From an uncultured Collinsella sp. (GTDB taxonomy: Bacteria; Actinomycetota; Coriobacteriia; Coriobacteriales; Coriobacteriaceae): a DNA stretch of 64,000 nucleotides. The notes below the pieces were generated by a model. That model ran no database searches and had not been told where the DNA came from. It saw only the letters and a program-made list of their open reading frames with translations. The position numbers and the translations under genes were made by a program. The DNA is taken from assembly GCA_902496115.1 (NCBI GenBank), contig CABUZK010000003.1, positions 1 through 64,000 of the forward strand, given 5' to 3'. Below, in pieces: positions 16,734 to 24,514 of this stretch; within the stretch, counting starts at the first letter, position 1; each line of letters starts with the position of its first letter.

Positions 16734-16808
16734 GGGCGTTTAGCTCAGGGGGAGAGCGCTTCCCTGACACGGAAGAGGTCAGAAGTTCAAATCTTCTAAC
16801 GCCCACCA
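16734..16808 (+). tRNA. tRNA-Val (anticodon GAC)
   Basis: A full cloverleaf can be drawn by hand: acceptor GGGCGTT with AACGCCC, D stem GCTC with GAGC, anticodon stem CTTCC with GGAAG around CTGACAC (anticodon GAC), T stem AGAAG with CTTCT around TTCAAAT, discriminator A, and an encoded CCA. It has its own promoter and terminator and is transcribed away from the SipW/AAA operon. Confidence 0.97.
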
Positions 16809-16816
16809 AATGTTCG

Positions 16817-16852
16817 CAGCTCAGAGGCGAAGCCTCTGAGCTGTTTTGTTTT
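16817..16852 (+). terminator. Terminator of tRNA-Val
   Basis: A 12-bp perfect stem CAGCTCAGAGGC/GCCTCTGAGCTG with a GAA loop, followed by TTTTGTTTT. Confidence 0.9.
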
Positions 16853-17090
16853 ACGCCGCCAAGCCAAAAGGGCGCCGCGGCAACCAAAGCCGCTTCGACA
16901 GCTCCAATAACCATCCCAGACGAGGCCGATGCCGCCCCCACACCTCTGGCAACCATCCCAACCGAGCCTCAAGCCGCCTCGATACCGCTGACAGCGAACC
17001 CAACCAAGCCCACAGTCACCCAAACAGTCTTGGCGACCGCCTCGCCCGGGCCCGAATGGGCCTCGCAGCCATATCCGAGCGACCCCCGCA

Positions 17091-17276
17091 ATCGAAGGTG
17101 AATGGTTTCCCACGAAGTGAACGAGCCAAAACGAACCCCAAGAACATCGACACTTTTGGCGGCTCATTTCCTGCGGTTTTGTCGTTAGAATCCTGCGGTT
17201 TTGACGCCAAAAAGTGTGGATGTTTCGGAGGTCCAAAAACACTCGTTCACTTCACGGGAAACCATTCACCTTCGAT
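17091..17276. repeat. Palindromic intergenic repeat, family B copy 1
   Basis: A 186-bp near-palindrome. The outer arms ATCGAAGGTGAATGG... and ...CCATTCACCTTCGAT pair, followed by GAAGTGAACGAG with CTCGTTCACTTC and an inner CGACACTTTTGGCG with GCCAAAAAGTGTGG. The centre holds two TCCTGCGGTTTTG units. Copy 2 is at 32715. The preceding stretch (16853-17090) has low-complexity codon-like text on both strands but no supported gene. It lies between convergent genes. Confidence 0.8.
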
Positions 17277-17309
17277 ACGGCAGCACCCCCTCCGCCGCCA
17301 AAGAACCAC

Positions 17310-18413
17310 TTACCAATGCTGATGTGCCTCAATAACGGTCTGCCAGAGCTTAAACCGCTTTGTCTCGGCGCGCGCCTGTGCCAAATATCGCGCTTTCTCA
17401 GTCATGGGCTTGTAAAATATGGGCCGCTTGCGACGATGCAGCTTGCGCCGGACGCGTTCGCACAGGCGAACGAGCTTTTCATAGTCGCTCGCCTGGTCGG
17501 TCGTCACCGTAAAGTACGCGACCCCATTGAGCATCTGCAGCTCGTTGCGACGCTCGGCATCCTTGTGGATTTTCTCGCTTCCATCATGGATGGCGTCGCT
17601 GTCGTAATCGATCAGCGCGGTAAGCACCTCGAGCAGCAAGCCAGCCCTTACTTTATCCAGGCCCACCTCTGCTTTCGCTGTAAGCGTTATGTCGGGTGTG
17701 CGCTCCAACACGCGCAGCTTGCGGTTGCGCCCATCGTTGTAACCGTCGCGAATGAAGTACTTCTTGTTCAGCTCGGCCTTGCCCAGCGCAAGCCCGCCGT
17801 AGCGCGCAGGCAGCGACATAAACATGCAAAGCCCCGACTCCCTTGGAGACCGTGAGCCCTCTTCCACGTACGGAAGCAATGCCTTCGCCTTGGCGGCGCC
17901 TCTCACCTTTGACGCCCGGTCAAGGTACGCCGCAATGAGCTCCTTGGTCGTGAGCTTCCCATCGCGCATGCCCGCATCTCTGCTTGTTACCCCACCGGGG
18001 GCAAGGTTATCCAGCCGGTAGTCCGATGTCATGGCATAACCGGCATAGATGGCCGCCGCTGCATCGTCATCGTGCGCGGCCTGCAAATACGCCAGCTCGG
18101 GAGAGCACACATACGCATCCAGATCGCCCATCCAGTGGCCCAGCGAGATAAACGAACCCGCTGGGAGCTCGTTGGTGCACAGATGCGTCTTAACGTGCTT
18201 ACTCCGCCGACGGTCGGCGCGCGACGGCACCAGCAAATCCAACGTATCGATCCCCAGGTCATAGCGATCGATAACCTCCTGCGCTTCTTGATCCGAGAGC
18301 GCGCAGGCGCCCGCGATCGACACGAGCTCTGGCTCCGAATCCCCAAAGCGCGGGTTCGGGATGTGCGCCAAAAGCGCCAGCGCAGCATTATGTGAAACGA
18401 TAAAGTACCTCAT
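17310..18413 (-). CDS. DUF559/Vsr-like nuclease-fold protein (predicted)
   Basis: 367 residues. The C-terminal third contains LIDYDSDAIHDGSEKIHKDA, a run of residues RRNELQMLNG and AYFTVTTDQ, matching in order the E/D-x-D-G-x-x-H, D-x-x-R-x-x-x-L-x-x-x-G and V-x-x-V-T pattern of DUF559 PD-(D/E)XK proteins. The middle (SPRESGLCMFM) resembles the conserved block before that domain. The N-terminal 150 residues match nothing I know. It stands alone between family B repeat 1 and an intergenic region, and has no good ribosome binding site. Such proteins are often found as orphan genes in actinobacteria, with unknown function. The nuclease fold is inferred from motif order only. Confidence 0.6.
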   Translation of the reverse strand: MRYFIVSHNAALALLAHIPNPRFGDSEPELVSIAGACALSDQEAQEVIDRYDLGIDTLDLLVPSRADRRRSKHVKTHLCTNELPAGSFISLGHWMGDLDAYVCSPELAYLQAAHDDDAAAAIYAGYAMTSDYRLDNLAPGGVTSRDAGMRDGKLTTKELIAAYLDRASKVRGAAKAKALLPYVEEGSRSPRESGLCMFMSLPARYGGLALGKAELNKKYFIRDGYNDGRNRKLRVLERTPDITLTAKAEVGLDKVRAGLLLEVLTALIDYDSDAIHDGSEKIHKDAERRNELQMLNGVAYFTVTTDQASDYEKLVRLCERVRRKLHRRKRPIFYKPMTEKARYLAQARAETKRFKLWQTVIEAHQHW

Positions 18414-18816
18414 GGCGCGAAGATAGCACGCGCGTCGTCGGCCATTGGCGGTCCTGCTAAGTTTTCGGCAAACGACCGGCGGATTTTCGCCGTGACGCGT
18501 CCAAAGTGCTCATTCGTCGACGTCTACCTGCAAATCCGTCAAGCTTTTGGCAAGGTTGCCGCTCAACTGACCAAAAGCTGACCAAACACTTGCCCATTTG
18601 TTTGGCGGCACGCCCCCCGCCAAAACATCCCGCGACTTCTTGGACGGTCGAAGCATCCATCCAGCGACCGCACGCCACGCCGCAATCGCCTCGTTAAGAC
18701 AGCAGGTGCCACCGGCCACCAGCTCAAACACCGCCGGCCCCAGTCGTGCGCATCGGGCACCCAGCGCTGGGGTATCCTTGGAGCACATGCACCGCAAGCC
18801 GCACAAAGGAGCCGCC
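18414..18816. other. Intergenic region with two short inverted repeats
   Basis: No gene is supported in these 403 bases between divergent genes. TCCGTCAAGCTTTTGG (18535-18550) pairs with CCAAAAGCT (18574-18582), and TTTGGCGG (18601) with CCGCCAAA. The 23 bases from 18535 recur on the other strand at 63119-63141 with two mismatches. A TATCCT at about 18772 could be the -10 of the downstream gene. Confidence 0.5.
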
Positions 18817-19515
18817 ATGCGCACCGAGCTCGATGTTCCCTTTTCGCACAAAGACGAGGCCAAGGCCCTGGGCGCCAAGTGGGACCGGGCCAAGAAGATT
18901 TGGTACGTGCCCGATGGCGTCAACCCCGAGCCCTTTGCCGCATGGCTGCCCGGCCTGGATCGCTCCGACCCCAGCGCGCCCTACATCTACCTAGTGCTGG
19001 GCAAGCGCGAATGTTGGAAGTGCCACCAGCAGACGACGGTCGCGGCCTTTGGCATTCCGTATTGGGCGGCCGAGGACTCGGGCAGCGAGGCTGCGCTCAG
19101 CGCTGCGCCTGCCATGGACGACGCGGGCCACATCGCGATCGACACCGCCCGCGCCAACGCCGTGGCCATCATCCCCGCACTGGGCTGCGTGCCGGCCGAG
19201 ATCCGCGACTACCTGCGCGAGCGCTGCGGCTACAAGCCCGTAACGTCGCGCACCACCAAGACCGTATCGCTCGCCAGCACCTGCACCAGCTGCGGCGCGC
19301 TGCAAGGCAGCCATTACCTGTTCGAGGAGCCCACGTCGCCGTTTGCACTCACGGCCATCAACAAGCTGCCCGCACTGGAGTTCGTCCGCGTGGAAGTCGC
19401 CGGCGTCTACGGCATCCCCGCCACCCAGGGCGACTTTGACCAGGCGCTCTTCACCTGGGCACGCGACCACCACACCCAGTTCCACAAGGCCCTGTTCGAG
19501 GGGATTTACCTGTAG
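18817..19515 (+). CDS. DUF5710 domain protein with two CxxC zinc-ribbon-like pairs
   Basis: 232 residues from the ATG at 18817, which has AAAGGAG five bases upstream; the longer frame upstream has no start support. Residues 1-45 (RTELDVPFSHKDEAKALGAKWD, then KIWYVPDG) are the DUF5710 signature, a small module often found in DNA-primase-like or toprim-associated mobile proteins. CWKC (about residue 67) and CTSCG (about 154) could together bind zinc. The region between has no family I recognise. It is a single-gene unit and its role is unknown. The region just 3' carries a 23-bp tandem repeat. Confidence 0.75.
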   Translation: MRTELDVPFSHKDEAKALGAKWDRAKKIWYVPDGVNPEPFAAWLPGLDRSDPSAPYIYLVLGKRECWKCHQQTTVAAFGIPYWAAEDSGSEAALSAAPAMDDAGHIAIDTARANAVAIIPALGCVPAEIRDYLRERCGYKPVTSRTTKTVSLASTCTSCGALQGSHYLFEEPTSPFALTAINKLPALEFVRVEVAGVYGIPATQGDFDQALFTWARDHHTQFHKALFEGIYL

Positions 19516-19522
19516 GACAAAA

Positions 19523-19590
19523 CTCGGAAATCGAGTGTGAAAATCCTCGAAAATCGAGTGTGAAAAGCCTCGTAAATCGAGTATGCGCAG
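19523..19590. repeat. Three tandem copies of a 23-bp unit
   Basis: Units start at 19523, 19546 and 19569 with consensus CTCGNAAATCGAGTGTGAAA; the third decays at its end. Each unit contains CTCG and CGAG in inverted orientation. It lies just after the stop of the DUF5710 gene. Confidence 0.8.
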
Positions 19591-19614
19591 GTAGTTGAAT
19601 TGCCGACTCGAAGG

Positions 19615-19734
19615 CTACAGCCCCAGGATGTGCTCCAGATAGCCCTTGTTGAACCAGAACGATTGCCTGGTCATCCACCGTCCGTCGGGCAGCTCGTTGG
19701 CGTTCCTCGAAAATAAGTCACTAAAGTGAACTTA
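19615..19734 (-). pseudogene. C-terminal remnant of an unidentified gene
   Basis: An open frame of about 39 codons ends in TAG at 19615 and reads ...SRNANELPDGRWMTRQ then SFWFNKGYLEHILGL. It has the residue composition of a real protein C-terminus, but an in-frame stop lies just upstream and there is no start codon. I do not recognise the family. It may be a leftover of a deleted gene, or chance. Confidence 0.3.
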
Positions 19735-19755
19735 CAAACGGAACGGCCCAAACAC

Positions 19756-19790
19756 AAAGAGCTCGCATCCTTAATGGAAGCGAGCTCTTT
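19756..19790 (-). terminator. Terminator after the SipW-type protein at 19817
   Basis: A perfect 11-bp stem AAAGAGCTCGC/GCGAGCTCTTT with a 13-base loop, T-rich on the minus-strand 3' side. Confidence 0.75.
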
Positions 19791-19816
19791 ACCGTTACAC
19801 GAAAATGCAAGTGGCT

Positions 19817-20767
19817 CTAGTTGGAATCGGGAACAACACCGACCAGGTTGAGTGTGACATTGAACGTCGGAGCATCGACTCCCGTATCCAAGCCTGACAT
19901 GTTTTGGCAAGCCTCTGTTGTGCCTTCCATCCACATGATAACCTTTAGATTCGTCCCATCGTAACCAACACGCGCCAACTTAGCGGCGTTTACCGATGGC
20001 GCAACATATACGTCGCCAGACCTCGTAGCAGCCCAATTATTACCATCCTCATCCACAAGATCAGTTCCCGAAACATACGCATACTTCGGCGTCATGGTCT
20101 GCGAGAGAGAAGCATCAAACGAGTTGACACAGCTCCAGCCAATGGTCGGGTTGGAATCATTACCGTGGCCATTTGGCTTAATAGGTGCGTAAACAAGCTT
20201 AAGTTTGTTATCAATAAGGATTCCGACGCGCAAGCTGCCCTTGATTTTATTAAACCAATCATCTGAAGCCCCCTCAGAGGGAGTGATGATAACCGCGCCT
20301 TCTCCTTCGGCTCCATCAAGGTAAACATCAGCCTCGCCCGTTTGGGTGATGGTATAGAGGGTATAGTCGGCAAGTGTATAGGCATAGAATTCATCGGTGC
20401 TACCCGTAAGCAAATAATTGCCCTGAGCAACGTCTTTAATCGCTACCTTCTGATATCCGCTTACATCCGTACCATCCCAAGAAGCAGGGACATACCAGTC
20501 AGCGCCATCGTTAGTGGAAGAAGGACTAATTTCATGGCCAGATACTGTCGCAGAGGTACGGTGGTCACCGCCGTCATGAATGGGGTCCCCGGCCTTAACT
20601 ATCTGAAGGACCATTCCGTTTGCCTGCGCACTTATTGAGCTAGAAACAGCGTCAACTCTGGTATTGCTAACGAACCAGGCATAGGTTGCGGATGCGAGCG
20701 CAATTCCCGCCAATACAACCGAAAGACTGGCGATGGCCAGCTGACGCTTCATCTGATTGATATTCAC
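19817..20767 (-). CDS. Secreted SipW-type (TasA/camelysin-like) protein
   Basis: 316 residues, starting with GTG at 20767: AAAGGGG lies seven bases upstream. The signal segment SLSVVLAGIALASATYAWFV is SipW-type. The N-terminal mature sequence SNTRVDAVSSSISAQAN matches that of the next protein upstream (SNSKVDATTSTISAQSN), so the two are recent paralogues in the first 40 residues and diverge after. The C-terminus has LKVIMWMEGTTEAC and a closing hydrophobic strand like the operon subunits. The base composition is less GC-rich than the neighbours. A terminator separates it from the upstream paralogue, so it may be read at a lower level. Surface or matrix location is inferred. Confidence 0.8.
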   Translation of the reverse strand: MNINQMKRQLAIASLSVVLAGIALASATYAWFVSNTRVDAVSSSISAQANGMVLQIVKAGDPIHDGGDHRTSATVSGHEISPSSTNDGADWYVPASWDGTDVSGYQKVAIKDVAQGNYLLTGSTDEFYAYTLADYTLYTITQTGEADVYLDGAEGEGAVIITPSEGASDDWFNKIKGSLRVGILIDNKLKLVYAPIKPNGHGNDSNPTIGWSCVNSFDASLSQTMTPKYAYVSGTDLVDEDGNNWAATRSGDVYVAPSVNAAKLARVGYDGTNLKVIMWMEGTTEACQNMSGLDTGVDAPTFNVTLNLVGVVPDSN

Positions 20768-20787
20768 TGGTCATCCCCTTTCAATAT

Positions 20788-20815
20788 AGAAAAAGCGGGG
20801 GATTGCTCCCCCGCT
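20788..20815 (-). terminator. Terminator between two SipW-type paralogues
   Basis: AGCGGGGG/CCCCCGCT stem with a six-base loop and TTTTTC on the minus strand, in the gap between 20829 and 20767. Confidence 0.8.
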
Positions 20816-20828
20816 CGACACGTCACAA

Positions 20829-21617
20829 CTACTTGTGGTTCTTGGCCTCAGAAGTTGCGGTGAAGTTAACCGTAATGGCCTTTGCGGCTTGCTTAAGATT
20901 GGACAGGTTGTTGGTCTTAATCGCCTCAGCCTCATCGCCATCGTAGAAAATATACATGTCTACAACGACTTCCTGAGCTTCCTCGCTACCATCAACCTTA
21001 TCTGCAATCTTATTTGTATCGTTCGAGGCGCCAAGAATTGTGAACGTGTTGTCGGCATCCTTGTAACCACACAGGACCCAGTTGTCCCCACTCTTCACAA
21101 GAACACGAAGCGACTTGTCAAACTGAGCATTTCCAGCGGTGCCCAAAGAAGCGCTCTCGACCTTGAGGTCCTTTAACGTCGAACCCTTAGAACCAATGCA
21201 GAAGGTATTTTTAACAGCATACAGATTTGTCACGGCCTCGGTAGGATCGCCAACGGAAATCGAGTCGCCATCCATGGTGCCATCGTTAGCATCCCTGCCA
21301 AAAGCCGTGTAGAACTTTCCGGCAGCTGCATAGCTTTTACCAACGCCGCTTTCACTCTCAAGAGCCCAGTGAGCGGGATAGAGCTCCTTGTTTTCCGTGA
21401 TATCAGCAGTATCAGAAGTCTTGTCTTTATTGCTGTTGTCCTTATTACGGATATACATAAACGCCGCGTTCGACTGAGCGGAGATCGTGCTCGTGGTGGC
21501 GTCGACCTTGCTGTTCGTCACAAACCATGCGAAGGTGGCGGAGCCGAGGGCTACGGCTGCCACGAGGACCATGGCGATGGCGGCACCCATCTGCTTCTTT
21601 AATGCCTTGGTATCCAT
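20829..21617 (-). CDS. Secreted SipW-type (TasA/camelysin-like) protein
   Basis: 262 residues. KKQMGAAIAMVLVAAVALG followed by SATFAWFVTNSK is the SipW-type signal and cleavage region. The mature protein is rich in Asp, Lys, Asn and Thr, unusual for this GC-rich genome, and its gene is visibly more AT-rich. The C-terminal strand pair VVVDMYIFYDGDEAEA ... ITVNFTATSE is a diverged version of the W-L-E-G-x-D-P motif of the other subunits, lacking Cys. AAAGGGGTCCGT precedes the ATG. A ~110-nt leader with a possible -10 TATTCT (21733-21728) precedes it. Probably highly expressed, given the strong ribosome site and terminator; role inferred from TasA analogy. Confidence 0.8.
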   Translation of the reverse strand: MDTKALKKQMGAAIAMVLVAAVALGSATFAWFVTNSKVDATTSTISAQSNAAFMYIRNKDNSNKDKTSDTADITENKELYPAHWALESESGVGKSYAAAGKFYTAFGRDANDGTMDGDSISVGDPTEAVTNLYAVKNTFCIGSKGSTLKDLKVESASLGTAGNAQFDKSLRVLVKSGDNWVLCGYKDADNTFTILGASNDTNKIADKVDGSEEAQEVVVDMYIFYDGDEAEAIKTNNLSNLKQAAKAITVNFTATSEAKNHK

Positions 21618-21929
21618 ACGGACCCCTTTCTTTCCCCATTCATCCCAGATGACCCTCGAGAAGCCCGGAAGGGGAGCCCACGCTTTCGTGTTGGATGTTG
21701 CTTGCCCATCCTTTAGACATGGAATTTAGAATACCATAATTCTTACGATTTCCTTATGAGTTTTCGGCAGCCTACATTCCAGCAGATTCATAGGTCTACC
21801 TCGGGTTATATGTGGTGCTATGTGAGCATCGTTTACCTTATTTGTTCTCTCTTCCGCAAAGCCGTAAGTCCCTCTTAAGCCTTGCGGCCGCAGTGCCATG
21901 TCAACGCATGCATACGCCCTCCACCGAAC

Positions 21930-21959
21930 TTAACCCTAGCCCTCCCCACTCGCTATACT
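21930..21959 (+). promoter_or_regulatory. Possible promoter of the gene at 22014
   Basis: TATACT (21954-21959) is a good -10; TTAACC (21930-21935) is a weak -35 at 18 bp. The rest of 21618-22013 holds only the leader of the minus-strand gene. Confidence 0.4.
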
Positions 21960-22013
21960 GGTGTGGCACGTGTAATTTTTGCCTGCTAAACGGGCTATTT
22001 GTTGGGAGGGCTC

Positions 22014-22526
22014 ATGCCTGCCGCCAATCAACCCAAGGGAAGCGTTTCCACCGGATCGATCAAACCGGTGACGCGCAAGGCCGTTCGTTGCCAGCGCGAA
22101 GTCGCTTGGCTGGTCACGCAAGCGGCCGGCAAGCTCGTCGCCACCACCGGCGACGTCAATGCGCCCACGCCCAGCTTTGTACTGGCGGCGGCATTGTCGT
22201 ACACCCGCAAGCAGGAGCAGGCCGCTCAGGATCGTGGCACCGCGAGCGACTACAAGGCCGTCATGGCTCCCGACCTCGCGAGCTTTTGTGCGGCTGCGGG
22301 GCTGCCCGCAGCACCCAACGCACTTTCGGACGCGGGCTACATGTTCACCCTCTCGGGCGCGGACCTCATCCGCGACCTCTACGCCTATTGCAGCGACCTG
22401 GACGAGCGCATGGGAGACACGGCGCAGGTCAAGCCGGGCTACGCGATCAAGCTCGCGCTGCGGTTGTTCTTGCTGGACGCCACCGCTGGCAACGGCGCAG
22501 CCTCAAAAGACAAAACCTCGGCATAA
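22014..22526 (+). CDS. Hypothetical protein
   Basis: 170 residues from the ATG at 22014 with GGGAGGG just upstream; TTG codons five residues earlier are less likely. No family is recognised. It reads as a soluble, mainly helical protein with no signal peptide or membrane helix: a basic N-terminus (GSVSTGSIKPVTRKAVRC), an Ala-rich middle, and a helical C-terminus (DLIRDLYAYCSDLDERMGD). Codon use fits the genome, and an overlapping terminator hairpin follows, so I accept it as a real gene. It lies alone on the plus strand between two minus-strand surface-protein groups. Confidence 0.65.
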   Translation: MPAANQPKGSVSTGSIKPVTRKAVRCQREVAWLVTQAAGKLVATTGDVNAPTPSFVLAAALSYTRKQEQAAQDRGTASDYKAVMAPDLASFCAAAGLPAAPNALSDAGYMFTLSGADLIRDLYAYCSDLDERMGDTAQVKPGYAIKLALRLFLLDATAGNGAASKDKTSA

Positions 22527-22529
22527 CAA

Positions 22530-22566
22530 AAGCGCCGGGCCGGGAAATCAATCCCAGCCCGGCGCT
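22530..22566. terminator. Bidirectional terminator between convergent genes
   Basis: GCGCCGGGC pairs with GCCCGGCGC, extended by CGGGA/TCCCA; A-run on the left and TT on the right, serving both the gene ending at 22526 and the one ending at 22575. Confidence 0.8.
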
Positions 22567-22574
22567 TGTTCGTT

Positions 22575-23714
22575 CTACTTACCCTCGTCCCCTGCGGGCG
22601 AGTTCTTTTGGTTGCGACGGTTACTCCAGGTCACGTTGTGTTCCTTGTAGTAATCGGGCGCCTCGTTGCCGCTCGCGCTAATGGGGTCGTTGCCGGTCAG
22701 GGTGTCGGTAATATCCTGTACGAACTTTACGAACAGGCTCGAATCGTCGGTCTCGGACGAATCAAAGTCAAAACCGAACTCCACCGCTCCGCCGATGATC
22801 TTGTCCACGCACTCCGGGTCGTCGCCATCCAGCCAAATGACCACGGTGTACTTGTCCACATCGCCCACGCGGAAGTTCGCGTGGCTAATGGTCGTTACCA
22901 CGTCTTTGGACGCAAACGGCTCGGTGTTGGGCTCGGGGCCGCCATCGGCCGCAGCCGCCGCATAGGTGGTGGGCTCGCCGTTGCGATACACCCTCACGCG
23001 CGCCGCCTTCTCCACGCCCTTGCTGGCGCTGACCACCTTGAGCTTGGCGCTGTAGCCCAGATCGGTCTTGCCGGCGTTGCGGATATAGAAGGTGTACGCC
23101 ACGTAGTTCTTGCCGTTGTGGCTGCCGTCGATATCGTCCAGGTTGTCGGGCAGGTCCTCGGCAGCGATATTGGTGCCGTTGTCCAAGGCGTCGGCGGCCA
23201 GGCGCGCGGTGGCGTTGTTAAAGTCGCCGTTGTCGGCAATGGCCACGCCGCGGCGGAACAGCTCCAGGCGGTTGAGGTTGATGGTGAAGTTACCCATGTT
23301 TTCCTGCATAAACGACAGGGCGAACAGCACACCAAAGGCAAGCGCCAGCACCACGAGGGCCTTTTGCAGCTTGTCCATGCGCAGCAGCGCCGCGCCGATG
23401 CGCTCCATGCGACGCTTGGGCATATACATGGACACGACCGCGTCGGGGTCGATGTCGTCGAGGTCCTGGTCGGCCAGCGCCTGCTCCAGCTCCTCGATGC
23501 GCACCACGCCGCGCAGGTCGCGCTTGGGCTTGCGGTTGGGCTTGCCGAAGCGCTTGCGGGAGGCGGGGTCGGTGCTGGGGGCGTCCTCGGGCTGACCCTC
23601 GGTCAAATCCTCAGCCATGCCCTCGACCAAATCCTCGGCTACACCCTCGGCCAAATCCTCGGCCAAATCCTCGGCAGCTTGATCTTTGTTGTCGTTGCGT
23701 TTGAACAGCGCCAT
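22575..23714 (-). CDS. Membrane-anchored protein related to the SipW-type subunits
   Basis: 379 residues. Residues 1-110 are cytoplasmic and hydrophilic, with an acidic repeat (AEDLAEDLAEGVAEDLVEG, then MAEDLTEG) followed by a basic stretch. A membrane helix KALVVLALAFGVLFALSFM is near 140. The ectodomain is beta-rich and contains TVVIWLDGDDPECVDKIIGG and GFDFD, the same C-terminal motif as the secreted subunits, but the membrane segment is not followed by an AWF cleavage site. It may therefore stay anchored and serve as a base or tether (inference). It follows the PilZ gene by five bases and is certainly co-transcribed with it. Confidence 0.75.
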   Translation of the reverse strand: MALFKRNDNKDQAAEDLAEDLAEGVAEDLVEGMAEDLTEGQPEDAPSTDPASRKRFGKPNRKPKRDLRGVVRIEELEQALADQDLDDIDPDAVVSMYMPKRRMERIGAALLRMDKLQKALVVLALAFGVLFALSFMQENMGNFTINLNRLELFRRGVAIADNGDFNNATARLAADALDNGTNIAAEDLPDNLDDIDGSHNGKNYVAYTFYIRNAGKTDLGYSAKLKVVSASKGVEKAARVRVYRNGEPTTYAAAAADGGPEPNTEPFASKDVVTTISHANFRVGDVDKYTVVIWLDGDDPECVDKIIGGAVEFGFDFDSSETDDSSLFVKFVQDITDTLTGNDPISASGNEAPDYYKEHNVTWSNRRNQKNSPAGDEGK

Positions 23715-23719
23715 GGCGA

Positions 23720-24385
23720 TCAGAGCTTATATTTGGCGCGGATGTAGCCGACGTATTCTTTGACGAGCTCGCGCTCCATGTCGTCGGCGTAGCGGAACTG
23801 CAGGCCGCAGACGTTGCGGTACAGGCTGCCCTTGGGCGCGCGGCGCACCCAGCACACAATGCCCAGCTGCTCGGGCAGCTCGTGGCGCTCGCCCTGCAGG
23901 CGGATCGTGGGCATTTGCACGGCCAGGGCCTCGCCCACGTCGGGGTAGTCGTTGAGGTAGATAGCCAGACCGCCGGCCGAAACGTCGATGGTCATGGCGT
24001 CCTCGGGCTCGGGGGTCGGCGCGTTGTCGCGCTGGTAGTTCAGACGCATGGCGACCTTAAAACGCTCGTCGCGGCGCTTAACGAAGGTGCGCTGCTCGGC
24101 GACTTTGCGCATTTTCCAGTAGGTGCGGATGCCCTTTTTCTCGACTGCCTCGGGGTAGCCGGCGAGCACGAACGTCTCCTCGCCCACTTTGTATTGCAGC
24201 AGCAGCTTTTGGTTTTCGTCCATGATGAGCGGCTTGCCGGTGAGCATGGGCGCGCTCATAAGAAAGTACGCCTCGTCCAGGTTCTCTTTGTACGTGGCGA
24301 GCATGTTGAAGTCGGTTTTTTGGCCCATGGGCACGTCGAATGCCACCTGAAGCTTAGTCCCCGGCGTTATCTGTTGCTCTGCCAT
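23720..24385 (-). CDS. PilZ domain protein (c-di-GMP receptor, YcgR-like)
   Basis: 221 residues from the ATG at 24385 (GGGGGAG five bases upstream). The N-terminal half resembles the YcgR-type PilZN barrel. The C-terminal PilZ domain has the c-di-GMP binding residues RRDERF (about residue 111) and DVSAGG (about 142), ending in a helix ELVKEYVGYIRAKYKL. It is a cytoplasmic second-messenger receptor; relatives act as brakes or switches for motility, adhesion and exopolysaccharide. Here its only operon partner is the membrane-anchored subunit-like protein, suggesting control of a surface structure. No diguanylate cyclase is seen in the window. Confidence 0.88.
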   Translation of the reverse strand: MAEQQITPGTKLQVAFDVPMGQKTDFNMLATYKENLDEAYFLMSAPMLTGKPLIMDENQKLLLQYKVGEETFVLAGYPEAVEKKGIRTYWKMRKVAEQRTFVKRRDERFKVAMRLNYQRDNAPTPEPEDAMTIDVSAGGLAIYLNDYPDVGEALAVQMPTIRLQGERHELPEQLGIVCWVRRAPKGSLYRNVCGLQFRYADDMERELVKEYVGYIRAKYKL

Positions 24386-24514
24386 GTATTCTCCCCCAGT
24401 CGCGGGCGCCGATATCATCGTCGTGCGCGATGCACATTGGGCTATTGTAACTGCTTTGCTGCAGGTTTCGATGTGCGGCGCGTGAAATGGCGGGATGCGG
24501 GGCGCGGGGGGCCG

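Noticed and set aside
16853..17090. Small plus-strand gene after tRNA-Val
   Set aside because: The frame reads through the terminator and repeat, is Thr/Pro-rich without a start signal, and has equal open frames on the other strand.
19523..19590. Possible CRISPR remnant
   Set aside because: The 23-bp units are directly adjacent with no spacers and no cas genes nearby.
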